From Propionibacterium australiense (GTDB lineage Bacteria > Actinomycetota > Actinomycetes > Propionibacteriales > Propionibacteriaceae), in contig NZ_RCIV01000019.1 in assembly GCF_003666605.1 (NCBI RefSeq), positions 1 to 48,172 of the forward strand: a DNA stretch of 48,172 nt, given 5' to 3'. Positions 24,080 to 32,449 of the stretch are shown one piece after another. Within the stretch, counting starts at the first letter, position 1, and every line of letters begins with the position of its first letter. The notes under the pieces were generated by a model. The model made no database searches. It had not been told where the DNA came from and worked only from the letters and a program-made list of their open reading frames with translations. The translations under genes and the position numbers were made by a program.

Positions 24080-24495
24080 CTGATAACTCTTTCCACTTCC
24101 TGGATGAGGGTTGTCGGCAGTGCGCCCCGCAGTTCTTTCAGTGCGCCGGTCGACAACCGATCCGACCCTGAATCCCGCTCCGGGCACCCTTGCTCTCTCT
24201 GACAAGCGACTGAGACGGCATGCGCGGCCGGCGCCGACCGACCCGGGTAGCGCGACTGCTCCGACACGCCATGGTCCAGACCCGCGGGAAACGTCCAGAT
24301 CGAGGGTCGAGCAGAAAAATCTTTCGCCCCCAACACCCCGGAGAGCTCAGCCATGGCGGGCCGCACAGCCAAGCGGATTCATTTTCTTGTGTCACATCGT
24401 GGACATCCAACTTGCTATTCGCGGAAAAATGTCCGACAGTTGAGACACCACGGCAACGGCGCCGCCCTGACAGTAACAAGAGATAAGGGCACGCT
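24080..24495. other. Upstream region of the CbiX-like gene, no gene seen
   Basis: The stretch is less GC-rich than its surroundings, especially near 24370-24440, as expected for a promoter region. A TGTC-N8-GACA dyad occurs at about 24391-24406. ORFs on either strand are short and show no recognizable domain. No strong terminator follows tRNA-Val. Confidence 0.35.
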
Positions 24496-25284
24496 ATGAC
24501 TGCACCAGCACTGATTCTGTTGGCCGACGGCGCCGAGGAGATACGGTTGCTGCGCAAGCGGATGCAGATCCAGCGCCCCGAGTTGCCCATCCATCTCGCA
24601 TTCCTCGATCAGTGCCCGCCGAGCGGGCCCCAGGTCATCAGCGCCCTGGCGTCCCGCGGAACACGCGAGGCGGCGTTCGTCCCCATGTCCCTGACCCACG
24701 CCGTCGACGTGGGACAGGCCGCCAGTGACATGTTCGAACGCGTCCGTGCTGCTCACCCCGACATGAATCTCGCCATGGCCCGCCCGATCGGTCCGGCCGC
24801 CGAACTCCTCAGCATCCTGGACCTGCGCCTGCGCAATGCCCTGTCGAGCTGCCATGCCCTCGAACTGGACGGCCTCGTGCTGGCCACGCCGAACAGCGGC
24901 GACGTCCGCGGGCAGGGTCTCATCGCCCGCCGCGCCCGCCAGTGGAGCTCTCACCACAGGCTGCCGGTCGCCATGGCCAGTGTCGACGGCTCCGGCTCAT
25001 CCATCGCTGCGGCGATCAACCTGCTGCGTGAACAGGGGCGCAGGGCCATCGCGGTCGGTGCACTGTTCCTCACCGCATCGGAGAGCTTCATGGCGGCTGT
25101 CGAGCAGGCCTTGTCAGCGGGTGCCCTGACTGTCAGCGCCCCCCTCGGCGCCGACGAACGCATCATCGAGCTCGTCATGAGCCGGTACTCGTTCACCGCC
25201 ATGGACATGCTCGACGCCGTGCCGGCCGACGAGCACCTGGGCGACGACGTCATCACCAGCTCCCTCGAACTGGTCGCTCTCTGA
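24496..25284 (+). CDS. CbiX/SirB-like chelatase family protein with an altered active site
   Basis: The 262-residue protein has the two-repeat layout of the CbiX/SirB sirohydrochlorin chelatases: N-half LILLADGAEE, LAFLDQCPPSGPQVISAL, FVPMSLTHAVDVG and ARPIGPAAELLSIL; C-half LVLATPNSGD and AVGALFLTASE. In functional members the first strand ends in HG (catalytic His); here it is DG, with Asp 11 in that place, while His 68 of the second site is kept. Cobalt or iron insertion is therefore doubtful. AGGG precedes the ATG by 8 bp. It stands apart from the cobalamin operon and next to tRNA genes. Assignment rests on pattern, not a search. Confidence 0.65.
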   Translation: MTAPALILLADGAEEIRLLRKRMQIQRPELPIHLAFLDQCPPSGPQVISALASRGTREAAFVPMSLTHAVDVGQAASDMFERVRAAHPDMNLAMARPIGPAAELLSILDLRLRNALSSCHALELDGLVLATPNSGDVRGQGLIARRARQWSSHHRLPVAMASVDGSGSSIAAAINLLREQGRRAIAVGALFLTASESFMAAVEQALSAGALTVSAPLGADERIIELVMSRYSFTAMDMLDAVPADEHLGDDVITSSLELVAL

Positions 25285-25372
25285 GCACGTGACCCAGCGA
25301 TCCCACCTTTTCTCCCGGCCTCTGCCCTTCGAGGCGCAGAGCTAGTCTCGGGGCAACGAACAGGAGGAAGAC

Positions 25373-25789
25373 ATGGGTGACTACCCCGTCGAGAAGAGCG
25401 ACGAGCAGTGGCGCGCGGAACTGAGCCCGCAGGAGTTCCACGTGCTCCGTCAGTGCGGCACCGAGGCCCCGTTCACCGGAGAGTACGACGAGCACTTCGC
25501 CGAGGGCGTCTACAGCTGCCGTGCGTGCGGCGCGGAACTCTTCCGCTCCCAGACCAAATTCGCCTCCCACTGCGGCTGGCCCAGCTTCTACACCCCGCTG
25601 GCGGCCGACCGCGTGCGCTACCTGGCCGACACCTCGATCCCCGGCCGCCCGCGCACCGAGGTGCGGTGCGCCAACTGCGGTTCACATCTGGGCCACGTCT
25701 TCGAGGGGGAGGGCTACGACACCCCCACCGACCAGCGTTACTGCATCAACTCGATCAGCCTGCGATTCGCCCCGGCCGCGGGTGCCTGA
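25373..25789 (+). CDS. msrB: Peptide-methionine (R)-S-oxide reductase MsrB
   Basis: This 138-residue enzyme reduces methionine-R-sulfoxide in proteins. It has two CxxC zinc pairs (Cys 49/52 and 99/102), the GWPSFY motif and the catalytic Cys 124 in RYCINSISLRF. Cys 67 in SHCGWPSF may serve as the resolving residue. Length and motifs are typical of single-domain cytoplasmic MsrB. AGGAGG lies about 8 bp before the ATG at 25373. It is a single-gene unit in front of the DUF3000-rnd pair. Confidence 0.96.
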   Translation: MGDYPVEKSDEQWRAELSPQEFHVLRQCGTEAPFTGEYDEHFAEGVYSCRACGAELFRSQTKFASHCGWPSFYTPLAADRVRYLADTSIPGRPRTEVRCANCGSHLGHVFEGEGYDTPTDQRYCINSISLRFAPAAGA

Positions 25790-25886
25790 GACCATCCACG
25801 GGCGATGGTCGAGCCCTCCCCCGCCAGCTGCGGCGCCGCGGCGTGGCGTCCAGGGCAGCGGGTGAGCAGAATCGTAGGGTCAGGGC

Positions 25887-26486
25887 ATGCCCACCGACCT
25901 ACGTGATCGCCTCGGGGACGACGGCTTCCGCCGTGTCATCACCGAGCTCGAGGCATTCGGATGGAGACCCGACGTCAACGTCGAGGAGATCGGCACCCCC
26001 CAGCGCATCGCCCCCTACGGCTACGCACTGGAAGCAGAACTGGGAACCGATGCGGAGGAGTACGGATCAGGACGGCTCATCCTGCTGCACGATCCAGCGG
26101 GCAATGACACCTGGGACGGTGACTGGCGGATCGTCACCCTGGTGCGGGCCGGCACGGACGCGGACATGGTCGCCGACTCCCTCATCGCCGAGGTGGCCTG
26201 GAGCTGGCTCGTCGAGGCGCTCGGCGAATGCGGTGCGGTCTTCACCGCGCCTGCTGGCACGGTGACCACCGTGACGAGCCGCTCGTTCGGCTCGATGAGC
26301 ACCGAGGCCAATCGCGACGAGATCGAGATCCGGGCGAGCTGGACCCCGCTCATCAACGATCCCTCCGACATCACCGGCCACCTTCGCGCGTGGCAACAGC
26401 TCATGTGCCAGGCGGCCGGCATGCCGCCGCTGCCCGAGAAGGTCACTCCGATCCGCGTCAACCTCTCAGTGACAGGAACAGGATGA
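25887..26486 (+). CDS. DUF3000 family protein
   Basis: The 199-residue protein matches the actinobacterial DUF3000 family: a PEIVVEEIGTPQRIAPY-like N-terminal region (here RPDVNVEEIGTPQRIAPYGY), SGRLILLHDPAGNDTWDGDWR and SWTPLINDPSDITGHLRAW. Function is unknown. It precedes the RNase D gene with an ATGA overlap, the same order as Rv2680-Rv2681, so a link to RNA metabolism is possible but unproven. No membrane segment or signal peptide is seen. Confidence 0.88.
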   Translation: MPTDLRDRLGDDGFRRVITELEAFGWRPDVNVEEIGTPQRIAPYGYALEAELGTDAEEYGSGRLILLHDPAGNDTWDGDWRIVTLVRAGTDADMVADSLIAEVAWSWLVEALGECGAVFTAPAGTVTTVTSRSFGSMSTEANRDEIEIRASWTPLINDPSDITGHLRAWQQLMCQAAGMPPLPEKVTPIRVNLSVTGTG

Positions 26487-27796
26487 AGGACACCGACGGC
26501 GCGCAGCACGCCACGACTGAACGCGACGGACTGATCGACCCGGATTCCGGCCTGCCCGTCCTGGCCGTCCCAGGGGAGGGACTGCCTCCCCTCGTCGACA
26601 CGGCCGAGAAGCTCGCCGAATGCGTCCAGGTCCTCGGGGCCGGCACCGGACCGGTGGCCATCGACACCGAACGCGCCCAGAGCTTCCGGTACAGCGGCCG
26701 GGCCTATCTGCTGCAGATCCGCCGCCACGGATGCGGCACCTGGCTCATCGACCCACAGGCCTTCGAGCCCGGGGACGGCTCCGTCGCGGACCTCAGTACG
26801 CTGCGCGAGGCGATCACGGACAGCGAATGGGTCATCCACGCCGCCAACTCCGACCTGCCCTGCCTGAGCGAGCTCGGTCTGCTGCCCGAGAGACTGTTCG
26901 ACACCGAACTGGCCGGGCGCCTGCTCGGCATGCCGCGGGTCGGGCTGGGCCCGATGGCGGAGACATTCTTCGGCGTCCACCTTCTCAAGGAGCACTCGGT
27001 CGCCGACTGGTCCAAGCGCCCCCTGCCCGCCGACTGGATCGCCTATGCGGCACTCGACGTCGAGCTGCTCGTCGAACTGCGCGATCTGCTGTGGCGCCAG
27101 CTGCACGAGCAGGGCAAATGGGGCTGGGCGCAGCAGGAGTTCCAGCACATGATCGACGCTCACCGTGAGCCCCCCACACCGCCCGCCGAACCATGGCGCC
27201 ACGTCAACGGCCTGCACTCGGTGCGCACCCGCCGTGGCCTGGCGCTGGTGCGCGAGATCTGGACCGAACGCGACCGGGTGGCCCGCGAACTGGACCGGGC
27301 ACCGGGCAAGATCCTGCCCGACAAGGCGATCAGCGAACTGGCCAGCCAGATCACCAAGAACACCCCCGACGTGCCCGGGATGGCTCAGATGAACGCCGTC
27401 ATGGGTTTCAAACGCCGCAACGCCCGCCGCTACCGCGGCCGCTGGCTCGCGGCCGCGGGGCGAATCGCCGCGATGAGCGAGTCCGAGCTACCGCGTCTGC
27501 GGGTTCCCCACGAGGGCCCCTCCCCTCAGCCGCGCAACTGGCAACGCACCAATCCGGACGCATGGCGCCGCTGGCAACGCGTGCGCCCTGCGATGAACCG
27601 CCTGGCCAAGGCCCTGGACGTACCGCCGGAGAATCTCATCGCACCCGAGACGCTGCGCCGGCTGGCCTGGGAGCCGCTGGAGACGGTCGACCGCGAGCAT
27701 GTCGCTGCTCGTCTGGCCGCCCACGGCGCGCGCGGATGGCAGTGCCGGCTGACCGCGCCGGTGATCGTCGCCGCGCTGGGCTCCACGCCGCGTTGA
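26483..27796 (+). CDS. rnd: RNase D-like 3'-5' exonuclease with HRDC domain
   Basis: The 437-residue protein starts with a DEDD exonuclease domain: Asp 61 and Glu 63 in AIDTERAQSFRYSG, the Asp of HAANSDLPCL and the YAALD motif of exonuclease III. An HRDC domain follows near residue 245 (SVRTRRGLALVREIW, APGKILPD). A further helical C-terminal region is usual in actinobacterial members. It trims 3' ends of tRNA and other RNAs in the family. The start overlaps the DUF3000 stop by ATGA; the long upstream frame from 26228 is inside that gene. Convergent with dxs. Confidence 0.93.
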   Translation: MKDTDGAQHATTERDGLIDPDSGLPVLAVPGEGLPPLVDTAEKLAECVQVLGAGTGPVAIDTERAQSFRYSGRAYLLQIRRHGCGTWLIDPQAFEPGDGSVADLSTLREAITDSEWVIHAANSDLPCLSELGLLPERLFDTELAGRLLGMPRVGLGPMAETFFGVHLLKEHSVADWSKRPLPADWIAYAALDVELLVELRDLLWRQLHEQGKWGWAQQEFQHMIDAHREPPTPPAEPWRHVNGLHSVRTRRGLALVREIWTERDRVARELDRAPGKILPDKAISELASQITKNTPDVPGMAQMNAVMGFKRRNARRYRGRWLAAAGRIAAMSESELPRLRVPHEGPSPQPRNWQRTNPDAWRRWQRVRPAMNRLAKALDVPPENLIAPETLRRLAWEPLETVDREHVAARLAAHGARGWQCRLTAPVIVAALGSTPR

Positions 27797-27828
27797 GCAC
27801 AGGCGAGGAGCTGGTGATCCCCGTACGA

Positions 27829-29718
27829 TCAGGAAAGCCCGTGCCCCAGCCCCGCCCATGACGCGGCGACGGACTCGGCGATCCGCTCAGCGGTGAGACC
27901 GATGTCGGCCAGCACCTCAGCGCGGGAGCCGACCGGCAGATACTCCTGGGGGACGCCGAACTGGCGCACGGGGACATTGACGCCCCTGGCGTTCATGGCG
28001 AGTTGGAGCTGCGAACCGACGCCGCCGACGACCTGATTGTCCTCGATCGTCGCAACCAGGGAGTACTGCGCGACCAGCTGCAGCAGCGCATCGGTCACCG
28101 GCAACGACCACAGCGGGTCGGCGACGGTGACGGACAGTCCCCTCCCCTCCAGTGCCCTGGCGACGGCAAGGGCGGTACCGGCCAGCTGGCCGTAACCGAT
28201 GACGAGCACCTCGGGCCGCTCCCCCGCCGCCAGCACGTCGATGCCGTCACTGCTCGCGACGGCCTCGATCGGGTCGGGCAGTTTCTCCTTGGAGTAGCGG
28301 ATGACGCTGGGGGCGTCCTCGATACCGACGGACTGGCGCAGCGCCTCACGCAGACGGACCTCGTCACGCGGGGAGGCCAGGTGGACACCGGGCACGATGC
28401 CGACGATGGAGCAGTCCCAGACGCCGTCGTGGCTGGGGCCGTCCGGGCCGGTCACACCGGCGCGATCGAGGACGACTGTGACACCCAGCCGGTGCATGCC
28501 CACGTCGAGCAGCAGCTGGTCGAAGGCCCTGTTGAGGAAGGACGAGTAGACCGCGACGACCGGGTGCAGGCCGGCACGGGCCAGGCCGGCGGCCAGTCCC
28601 ATGGCATGTTGTTCGGCGATGCCGACATCGAAGACGCGGTCCGGGTAGGCGGCGGCGAAACGGCCCAGTCCCACCGGGTGGAGCATGGCGGCGGTGATCG
28701 CCACGAGATCGTCGCGTTCGGCACCGAGCTCGACGAGCTCGGCCCCGAAGGCGTCGGTCCAGGTGGCCTGCACCGACGGGGTGAGGGGCTCACCGGTGCA
28801 CTCGTTGATCCTGCCGATGGCATGGAAGAAATCGCGTTCGTGGTTCTCCGCCGGGGCGAATCCCTTGCCCTTCTGGGTGATGGCGTGCACGATGACCGGC
28901 CCGCCGAAGCCCTTCGCCTGGCCCATGGCGACGACCAGCGCCTGCAGGTCGTGGCCGTCGATGGGGCCGATGTACTTCAGACCGAGATCGCTGAACAGGC
29001 CCTGGGGGGCGAGCACGTCCTTCAAACCGATCTTGAGGCCGTGCAGGAGATCGTAGGCGGGTCTACCGACGAGCGGAGCACGCGAGACGGTCGTCTTCAC
29101 ATTCTCCATGGCCTTCTCGTACCGGGGATCGGTGCGCAGGCCGGACAGCTGCCTGGACAGGCCACCCACCGTCGGCGAGTAGGACCGGCCGTTGTCGTTG
29201 ACGACGATGACCATCGGCAGCCCTGGATCGGCGGCGATGTTGTTGAGCGCCTCCCAGGCCATTCCGCCGGTGAGCGCGCCGTCACCGACGACGGTGACGA
29301 CCGTCCGATTCGCACGCCCGGTCAGTCTGAAGGCCCGCGCCATGCCCTCGGACCAGCTGAGGCCCGCCGAGGCGTGCGAGTTCTCGACCCAGTCGTGCTC
29401 GGACTCGTCCCTGTTCGGATAGCCGGACAACCCGCCCTTCTGGCGCAGCGCGCCGAACTCAGCGGCACGACCGGTGAGGATCTTGTGGACGTAGCTCTGG
29501 TGTCCGACGTCGAAGACGATCGGGTCCTTCGGGGAGTCGAAAACCATGTGAATGGCCATGGTCAGCTCGACGACACCCAGGTTCGGACCGAGATGCCCGC
29601 CGGTGCGCGCGACGTTCGTGACGAGGAACCGGCGGATCTCGTCGGCGAGCGCCCGTAGCTCCTCGTCGCTGAGCGTTCGCAGGTCCGAGGGTTCACGGAT
29701 ACGGTCCAGCAGCGCCAT
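27829..29718 (-). CDS. dxs: 1-deoxy-D-xylulose-5-phosphate synthase
   Basis: This 629-residue thiamine diphosphate enzyme makes DXP from pyruvate and glyceraldehyde 3-phosphate, the first step of the MEP isoprenoid pathway. Landmarks are HLGPNLGVVELT and FDVGHQSYVHK near the N-terminus, the TPP motif GDGALTGGMAWEALNN, the pyrimidine domain with the catalytic Glu in DVGIAEQHA, and the C-terminal transketolase domain. The ATG at 29718 gives the usual MxLLDxIxxPxDL start; the frame beyond is low-quality. Convergent with rnd, as in Mycobacterium (Rv2682c). Confidence 0.96.
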   Translation of the reverse strand: MALLDRIREPSDLRTLSDEELRALADEIRRFLVTNVARTGGHLGPNLGVVELTMAIHMVFDSPKDPIVFDVGHQSYVHKILTGRAAEFGALRQKGGLSGYPNRDESEHDWVENSHASAGLSWSEGMARAFRLTGRANRTVVTVVGDGALTGGMAWEALNNIAADPGLPMVIVVNDNGRSYSPTVGGLSRQLSGLRTDPRYEKAMENVKTTVSRAPLVGRPAYDLLHGLKIGLKDVLAPQGLFSDLGLKYIGPIDGHDLQALVVAMGQAKGFGGPVIVHAITQKGKGFAPAENHERDFFHAIGRINECTGEPLTPSVQATWTDAFGAELVELGAERDDLVAITAAMLHPVGLGRFAAAYPDRVFDVGIAEQHAMGLAAGLARAGLHPVVAVYSSFLNRAFDQLLLDVGMHRLGVTVVLDRAGVTGPDGPSHDGVWDCSIVGIVPGVHLASPRDEVRLREALRQSVGIEDAPSVIRYSKEKLPDPIEAVASSDGIDVLAAGERPEVLVIGYGQLAGTALAVARALEGRGLSVTVADPLWSLPVTDALLQLVAQYSLVATIEDNQVVGGVGSQLQLAMNARGVNVPVRQFGVPQEYLPVGSRAEVLADIGLTAERIAESVAASWAGLGHGLS

Positions 29719-29907
29719 GTGCGCCAGTCTAGAGTGAGACGCACCCCGGGCCGCGGCAGGTCCATCGAGCACCGGCAGGACACGCCACGCAGATTTTCCA
29801 CGGCCCAACCCACACTTTTGCCTGGAGCCCCGTTATGGTGGGTTATGGCGTCATCGGGGAGGGCAGGACCGAACCGCTGTGACGAGGAAGCCAGGCAGTC
29901 GCTCAGA

Positions 29908-31029
29908 ATGACCGGACACCATGCACCAGCAACCGATGGCCAGCGGCCAGCCGGCAGGACCACCCTGCCCGTCACCGAGCTCGTCGGTTCCCTGGCCGAT
30001 GTCGTCGCGCAGGTTCACGCGACCCTCGGACCGGACCAGAGCGGCCTGTGCGTGCACCGCTGTCTGACCGCGACACGCTGCCAGACCGTCCAGATGCAGG
30101 TCCGTCCCGCCGAAGAGCTCCAGCCGATGACCTGCCTGCTCGACCCCGGCAGCACCTGCATCCTGACCGGGCCGCGGCTGAAGTGCCCGCGCGCGATGGA
30201 CGAGAAGGACGTCGTCCGGGTGGGGCTCGGCACCGACGACGAGTTCGGCTGGTTGTGGCACGCACGCCTGGGCGGCACCGACCCGAGCCGCCGGCAGGCC
30301 GAGGAACTCGTGCTGGTGGCGATGGCCGGCATGGCCGAGCGCCTCATCGCCAGGGCCGTTCGCGCGGATGACTCCGAGGCGCGCATGATCGCCAACGAAC
30401 GCGAGCGGATCTCCCGAGAACTGCACGACGGGGTCGCCCAGGTGCTCGGCTCGGCCCACCTGAGGCTTTCCTCCCTGGCCGAGCGGGGCGAGTTCGGGGA
30501 CGAGACGGCCAGGGAACTCACCCAGATCGGCCAGGACTGTGCCATGGCCTACTCCGACGTCCGGGAGGCCATCTGGGACCTGCGCATGCCGGAGGAGATG
30601 ACCGGTTCGCTGAGCTCGGGCATCCAGTCAGCGGCCGGCGCCTTCGAACGCCGCAGCGGCATCACCTGCCGTCTCGAGCTGGCCGAGCCGGACGTACCCC
30701 TGGCGGCCGGGGCACGTCTGCAGCTGCTGCGCGTCGTGCAGGAGGCGCTCACCAATGTGCGCAAGCACGCGCACGCACGTTCCGTGGACCTGACGATGCG
30801 CGCCAATCCGAGCAGCATCACCGTCAACATCAGCGACGACGGAATCGGCTTCGAGGATCCTGCCCCCGGCCCCGGCCGCTTCGGCCTGCTGTCGATGCGT
30901 GAACGCATCGAGGAGATCGGCGGACACCTGAGCATCATGAGCATCCCGGGGGCGGGCACCTGTGTCAGCGCAGTCGTCCCTCTCGCCGTTTCCGACGAGG
31001 GCCTGCGTGAGGAAAGGACGCATGCATGA
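29908..31029 (+). CDS. Soluble cysteine-rich sensor histidine kinase (NarX/NreB type)
   Basis: The 373-residue protein has no membrane segment. Residues 1-150 form an unknown sensor domain with six cysteines at 48, 52, 58 and 76, 84, 93 (CX3CX5C and CX7CX8C). The kinase half has the HisKA_3 H-box ERERISRELHDGVAQ (His 173), then a HATPase domain with EALTNVRKHA, SDDGIGF and GRFGLLSMRERIE. The paired regulator overlaps by ATGA and nrfHA follow. Like NreB of staphylococci, the cysteines could hold an Fe-S cluster or haem sensing oxygen or nitrogen oxides, but this is inference. The start is uncertain: an ATG at 29845 is also in frame, yet codon use before 29908 looks non-coding. Confidence 0.85.
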   Translation: MTGHHAPATDGQRPAGRTTLPVTELVGSLADVVAQVHATLGPDQSGLCVHRCLTATRCQTVQMQVRPAEELQPMTCLLDPGSTCILTGPRLKCPRAMDEKDVVRVGLGTDDEFGWLWHARLGGTDPSRRQAEELVLVAMAGMAERLIARAVRADDSEARMIANERERISRELHDGVAQVLGSAHLRLSSLAERGEFGDETARELTQIGQDCAMAYSDVREAIWDLRMPEEMTGSLSSGIQSAAGAFERRSGITCRLELAEPDVPLAAGARLQLLRVVQEALTNVRKHAHARSVDLTMRANPSSITVNISDDGIGFEDPAPGPGRFGLLSMRERIEEIGGHLSIMSIPGAGTCVSAVVPLAVSDEGLREERTHA

Positions 31030-31724
31030 ACACGATCCCGGCGGAGCCGGAACCCACGAATCCGATCCGCGTCGTCATCTCCGATGACCAGACGCTCTTC
31101 CGCCGAGCAGTCAGCGCCCTCATCGACCGTGAGGACGACATGACGATCGTCGGTGAGGCCTCCAACGGACTGGAGGCCCTGGAGGCCGTTGCCTCCAGCG
31201 GACCGGACGTGGCGATCCTCGATCTCGAGATGCCGGTCATGAACGGGGCCCGGGCCGCCAGGCTGCTGCGTGAGCGGCACCCCGGACTGAAGATCGTCAT
31301 GCTCACCGTGCACGACGAGAACGAGCTGCTGACCGAGGCCATCCGGGCCGGCGCGGACGGCTATCTGCTCAAGGATCTCGAACCGGCCGAGTTGCTGCAG
31401 ATGATCCGCGGCGTCATGGCAGACCAGTCCCCCTTGTCGCCGCGGCTGGTGAGCGGCCTGCTCAACCAGCTGCGCGGCGGCCTGGACGTGCAGAAGGTCA
31501 TCGTCCCCGAACCGGACACCGCACACGGACTGAGCCGCCGCGAACTCGAGATCATGACGCTCGTGTCCAAGGGCATGTCGAACCGCGAGATCGCCACGCA
31601 CCTGACCATCACCGAGGGCACGGTCAAGAACCACGTGCACAACGCATTGCGCAAGCTCGGCATGAGCAACCGCAACCAGGCCGCCGCGTACATCATCCGC
31701 AACGGCCTGAACGCCAGGGTCTGA
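31026..31724 (+). CDS. NarL/LuxR-type response regulator
   Basis: The 232-residue regulator has a receiver domain with phospho-acceptor Asp 66 in VAILDLEMPVMNG, the acidic pair at 20-21, and the conserved Lys of LLKDLEP. The C-terminal LuxR-type DNA-binding domain spans about 165-230 (LSRRELEIMTLVSKGMSNREIA, TVKNHVHNALRKLGM). The overlap with the kinase gene makes them a pair. The nrfH start lies 153 bp downstream, preceded by three heptamers that are candidate sites for this regulator. Confidence 0.93.
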   Translation: MNTIPAEPEPTNPIRVVISDDQTLFRRAVSALIDREDDMTIVGEASNGLEALEAVASSGPDVAILDLEMPVMNGARAARLLRERHPGLKIVMLTVHDENELLTEAIRAGADGYLLKDLEPAELLQMIRGVMADQSPLSPRLVSGLLNQLRGGLDVQKVIVPEPDTAHGLSRRELEIMTLVSKGMSNREIATHLTITEGTVKNHVHNALRKLGMSNRNQAAAYIIRNGLNARV

Positions 31725-31768
31725 CCGGCCGCGCGATCACCGCGGCGACCGCCCCCGGCCAGCGCCCT

Positions 31769-31801
31769 TGTGCCCTTTCTGTGCCCAGTTTGTGCCCTCC
31801 G
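31769..31801 (+). promoter_or_regulatory. Three TGTGCCC heptamers phased at 11 bp (candidate operator of nrfHA)
   Basis: TGTGCCC occurs at 31769, 31780 and 31791, each exactly 11 bp apart, and nowhere else close by. The array ends about 75 bp before the nrfH start. Direct heptamers on one face of the helix are the kind of site used by cooperative regulators such as OmpR-family or SARP proteins. The adjacent NarL-type regulator, or a redox regulator encoded elsewhere, could bind. No promoter boxes are clear. Confidence 0.5.
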
Positions 31802-31876
31802 CCCCATGGACGCGACAGCCCGTCTCCATCAGGATTGAGTCAGGGACAATTCACACTGCCGTGGGGGTGGGTGACC

Positions 31877-32371
31877 ATGACGAGCGGACACCGGGCATCT
31901 GGTGTGTTGACTGCTGCGCGTCATTGGTTGCCCGGGATCATGGGGCTTCTCATCGGCGCCCTGGTGGGCCTGGCGGCGTTCACGTTCGTCTACGCCAACG
32001 GCCTGTCCTACCTGGGCCATGACCCCAAGGCCTGCGCCAGCTGCCACGTGATGCAGGACTACTACGACGCCTACAACGCCGGGGCCCACCACCACGTGGC
32101 GGGGTGCAACGACTGCCACACCCCCCACGATCTGGTCGGCAAGTACGCCGTCAAGGCCGAGAACGGCCTGCACCACTCGATCGCCTTCACCTCCGGCAAC
32201 TACCCGCAGAACATCCGGGCGCGCGACGTCTCCTTGCAGATCATCAACAACAACTGCATCTACTGCCACGGCGGCTTCACCCACGACGTGCTGGCCAGCC
32301 AGCGGGACGGCGACCAGATCATGTGCATCCGATGCCACCAGGGGGTGGGCCATGACGTGCGGGGCAAGTGA
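31877..32371 (+). CDS. nrfH: Cytochrome c nitrite reductase small subunit NrfH (tetrahaem)
   Basis: The 164-residue protein belongs to the NapC/NirT family and passes electrons from menaquinol to NrfA. It has an N-terminal membrane anchor (about 18-41) and four CXXCH motifs at residues 53-57 (with CHVM giving the Met next to haem 1 typical of NrfH), 77-81, 127-131 and 150-154. The ATG at 31877 follows GGGTG; the longer frame from 31781 reads through the upstream heptamers. nrfA follows after 78 bp. Confidence 0.95.
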   Translation: MTSGHRASGVLTAARHWLPGIMGLLIGALVGLAAFTFVYANGLSYLGHDPKACASCHVMQDYYDAYNAGAHHHVAGCNDCHTPHDLVGKYAVKAENGLHHSIAFTSGNYPQNIRARDVSLQIINNNCIYCHGGFTHDVLASQRDGDQIMCIRCHQGVGHDVRGK

Positions 32372-32378
32372 TCCCAGC

Positions 32379-32400
32379 GTCCCGGCCCTCCGGCCCGGGC
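32379..32400 (+). other. GC-rich inverted repeat between nrfH and nrfA
   Basis: CCCGG and CCGGG flank a short GC-rich stretch 8 bp after the nrfH stop. It could slow decay or lower read-through and so set the NrfH to NrfA ratio. It is imperfect, and no promoter for nrfA alone is evident. Confidence 0.3.
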
Positions 32401-32449
32401 AGCCAGAACAGTCAGCACACCGAGCACAGGCACAGGAGGTGAGAAGAGG

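Noticed and set aside
23650-24495. Possible small genes in the tRNA-flanking gaps
   Set aside because: Frames on both strands are short, without ribosome sites or domains, and the codon bias is not that of neighbouring genes.
29719-29907. Longer N-terminus for the cysteine-rich kinase
   Set aside because: Codons before 29908 include many AGG, AGA, TCA and GGA and lack the strong C/G third-position bias, so this is more likely promoter DNA; the ATG at 29845 remains possible.
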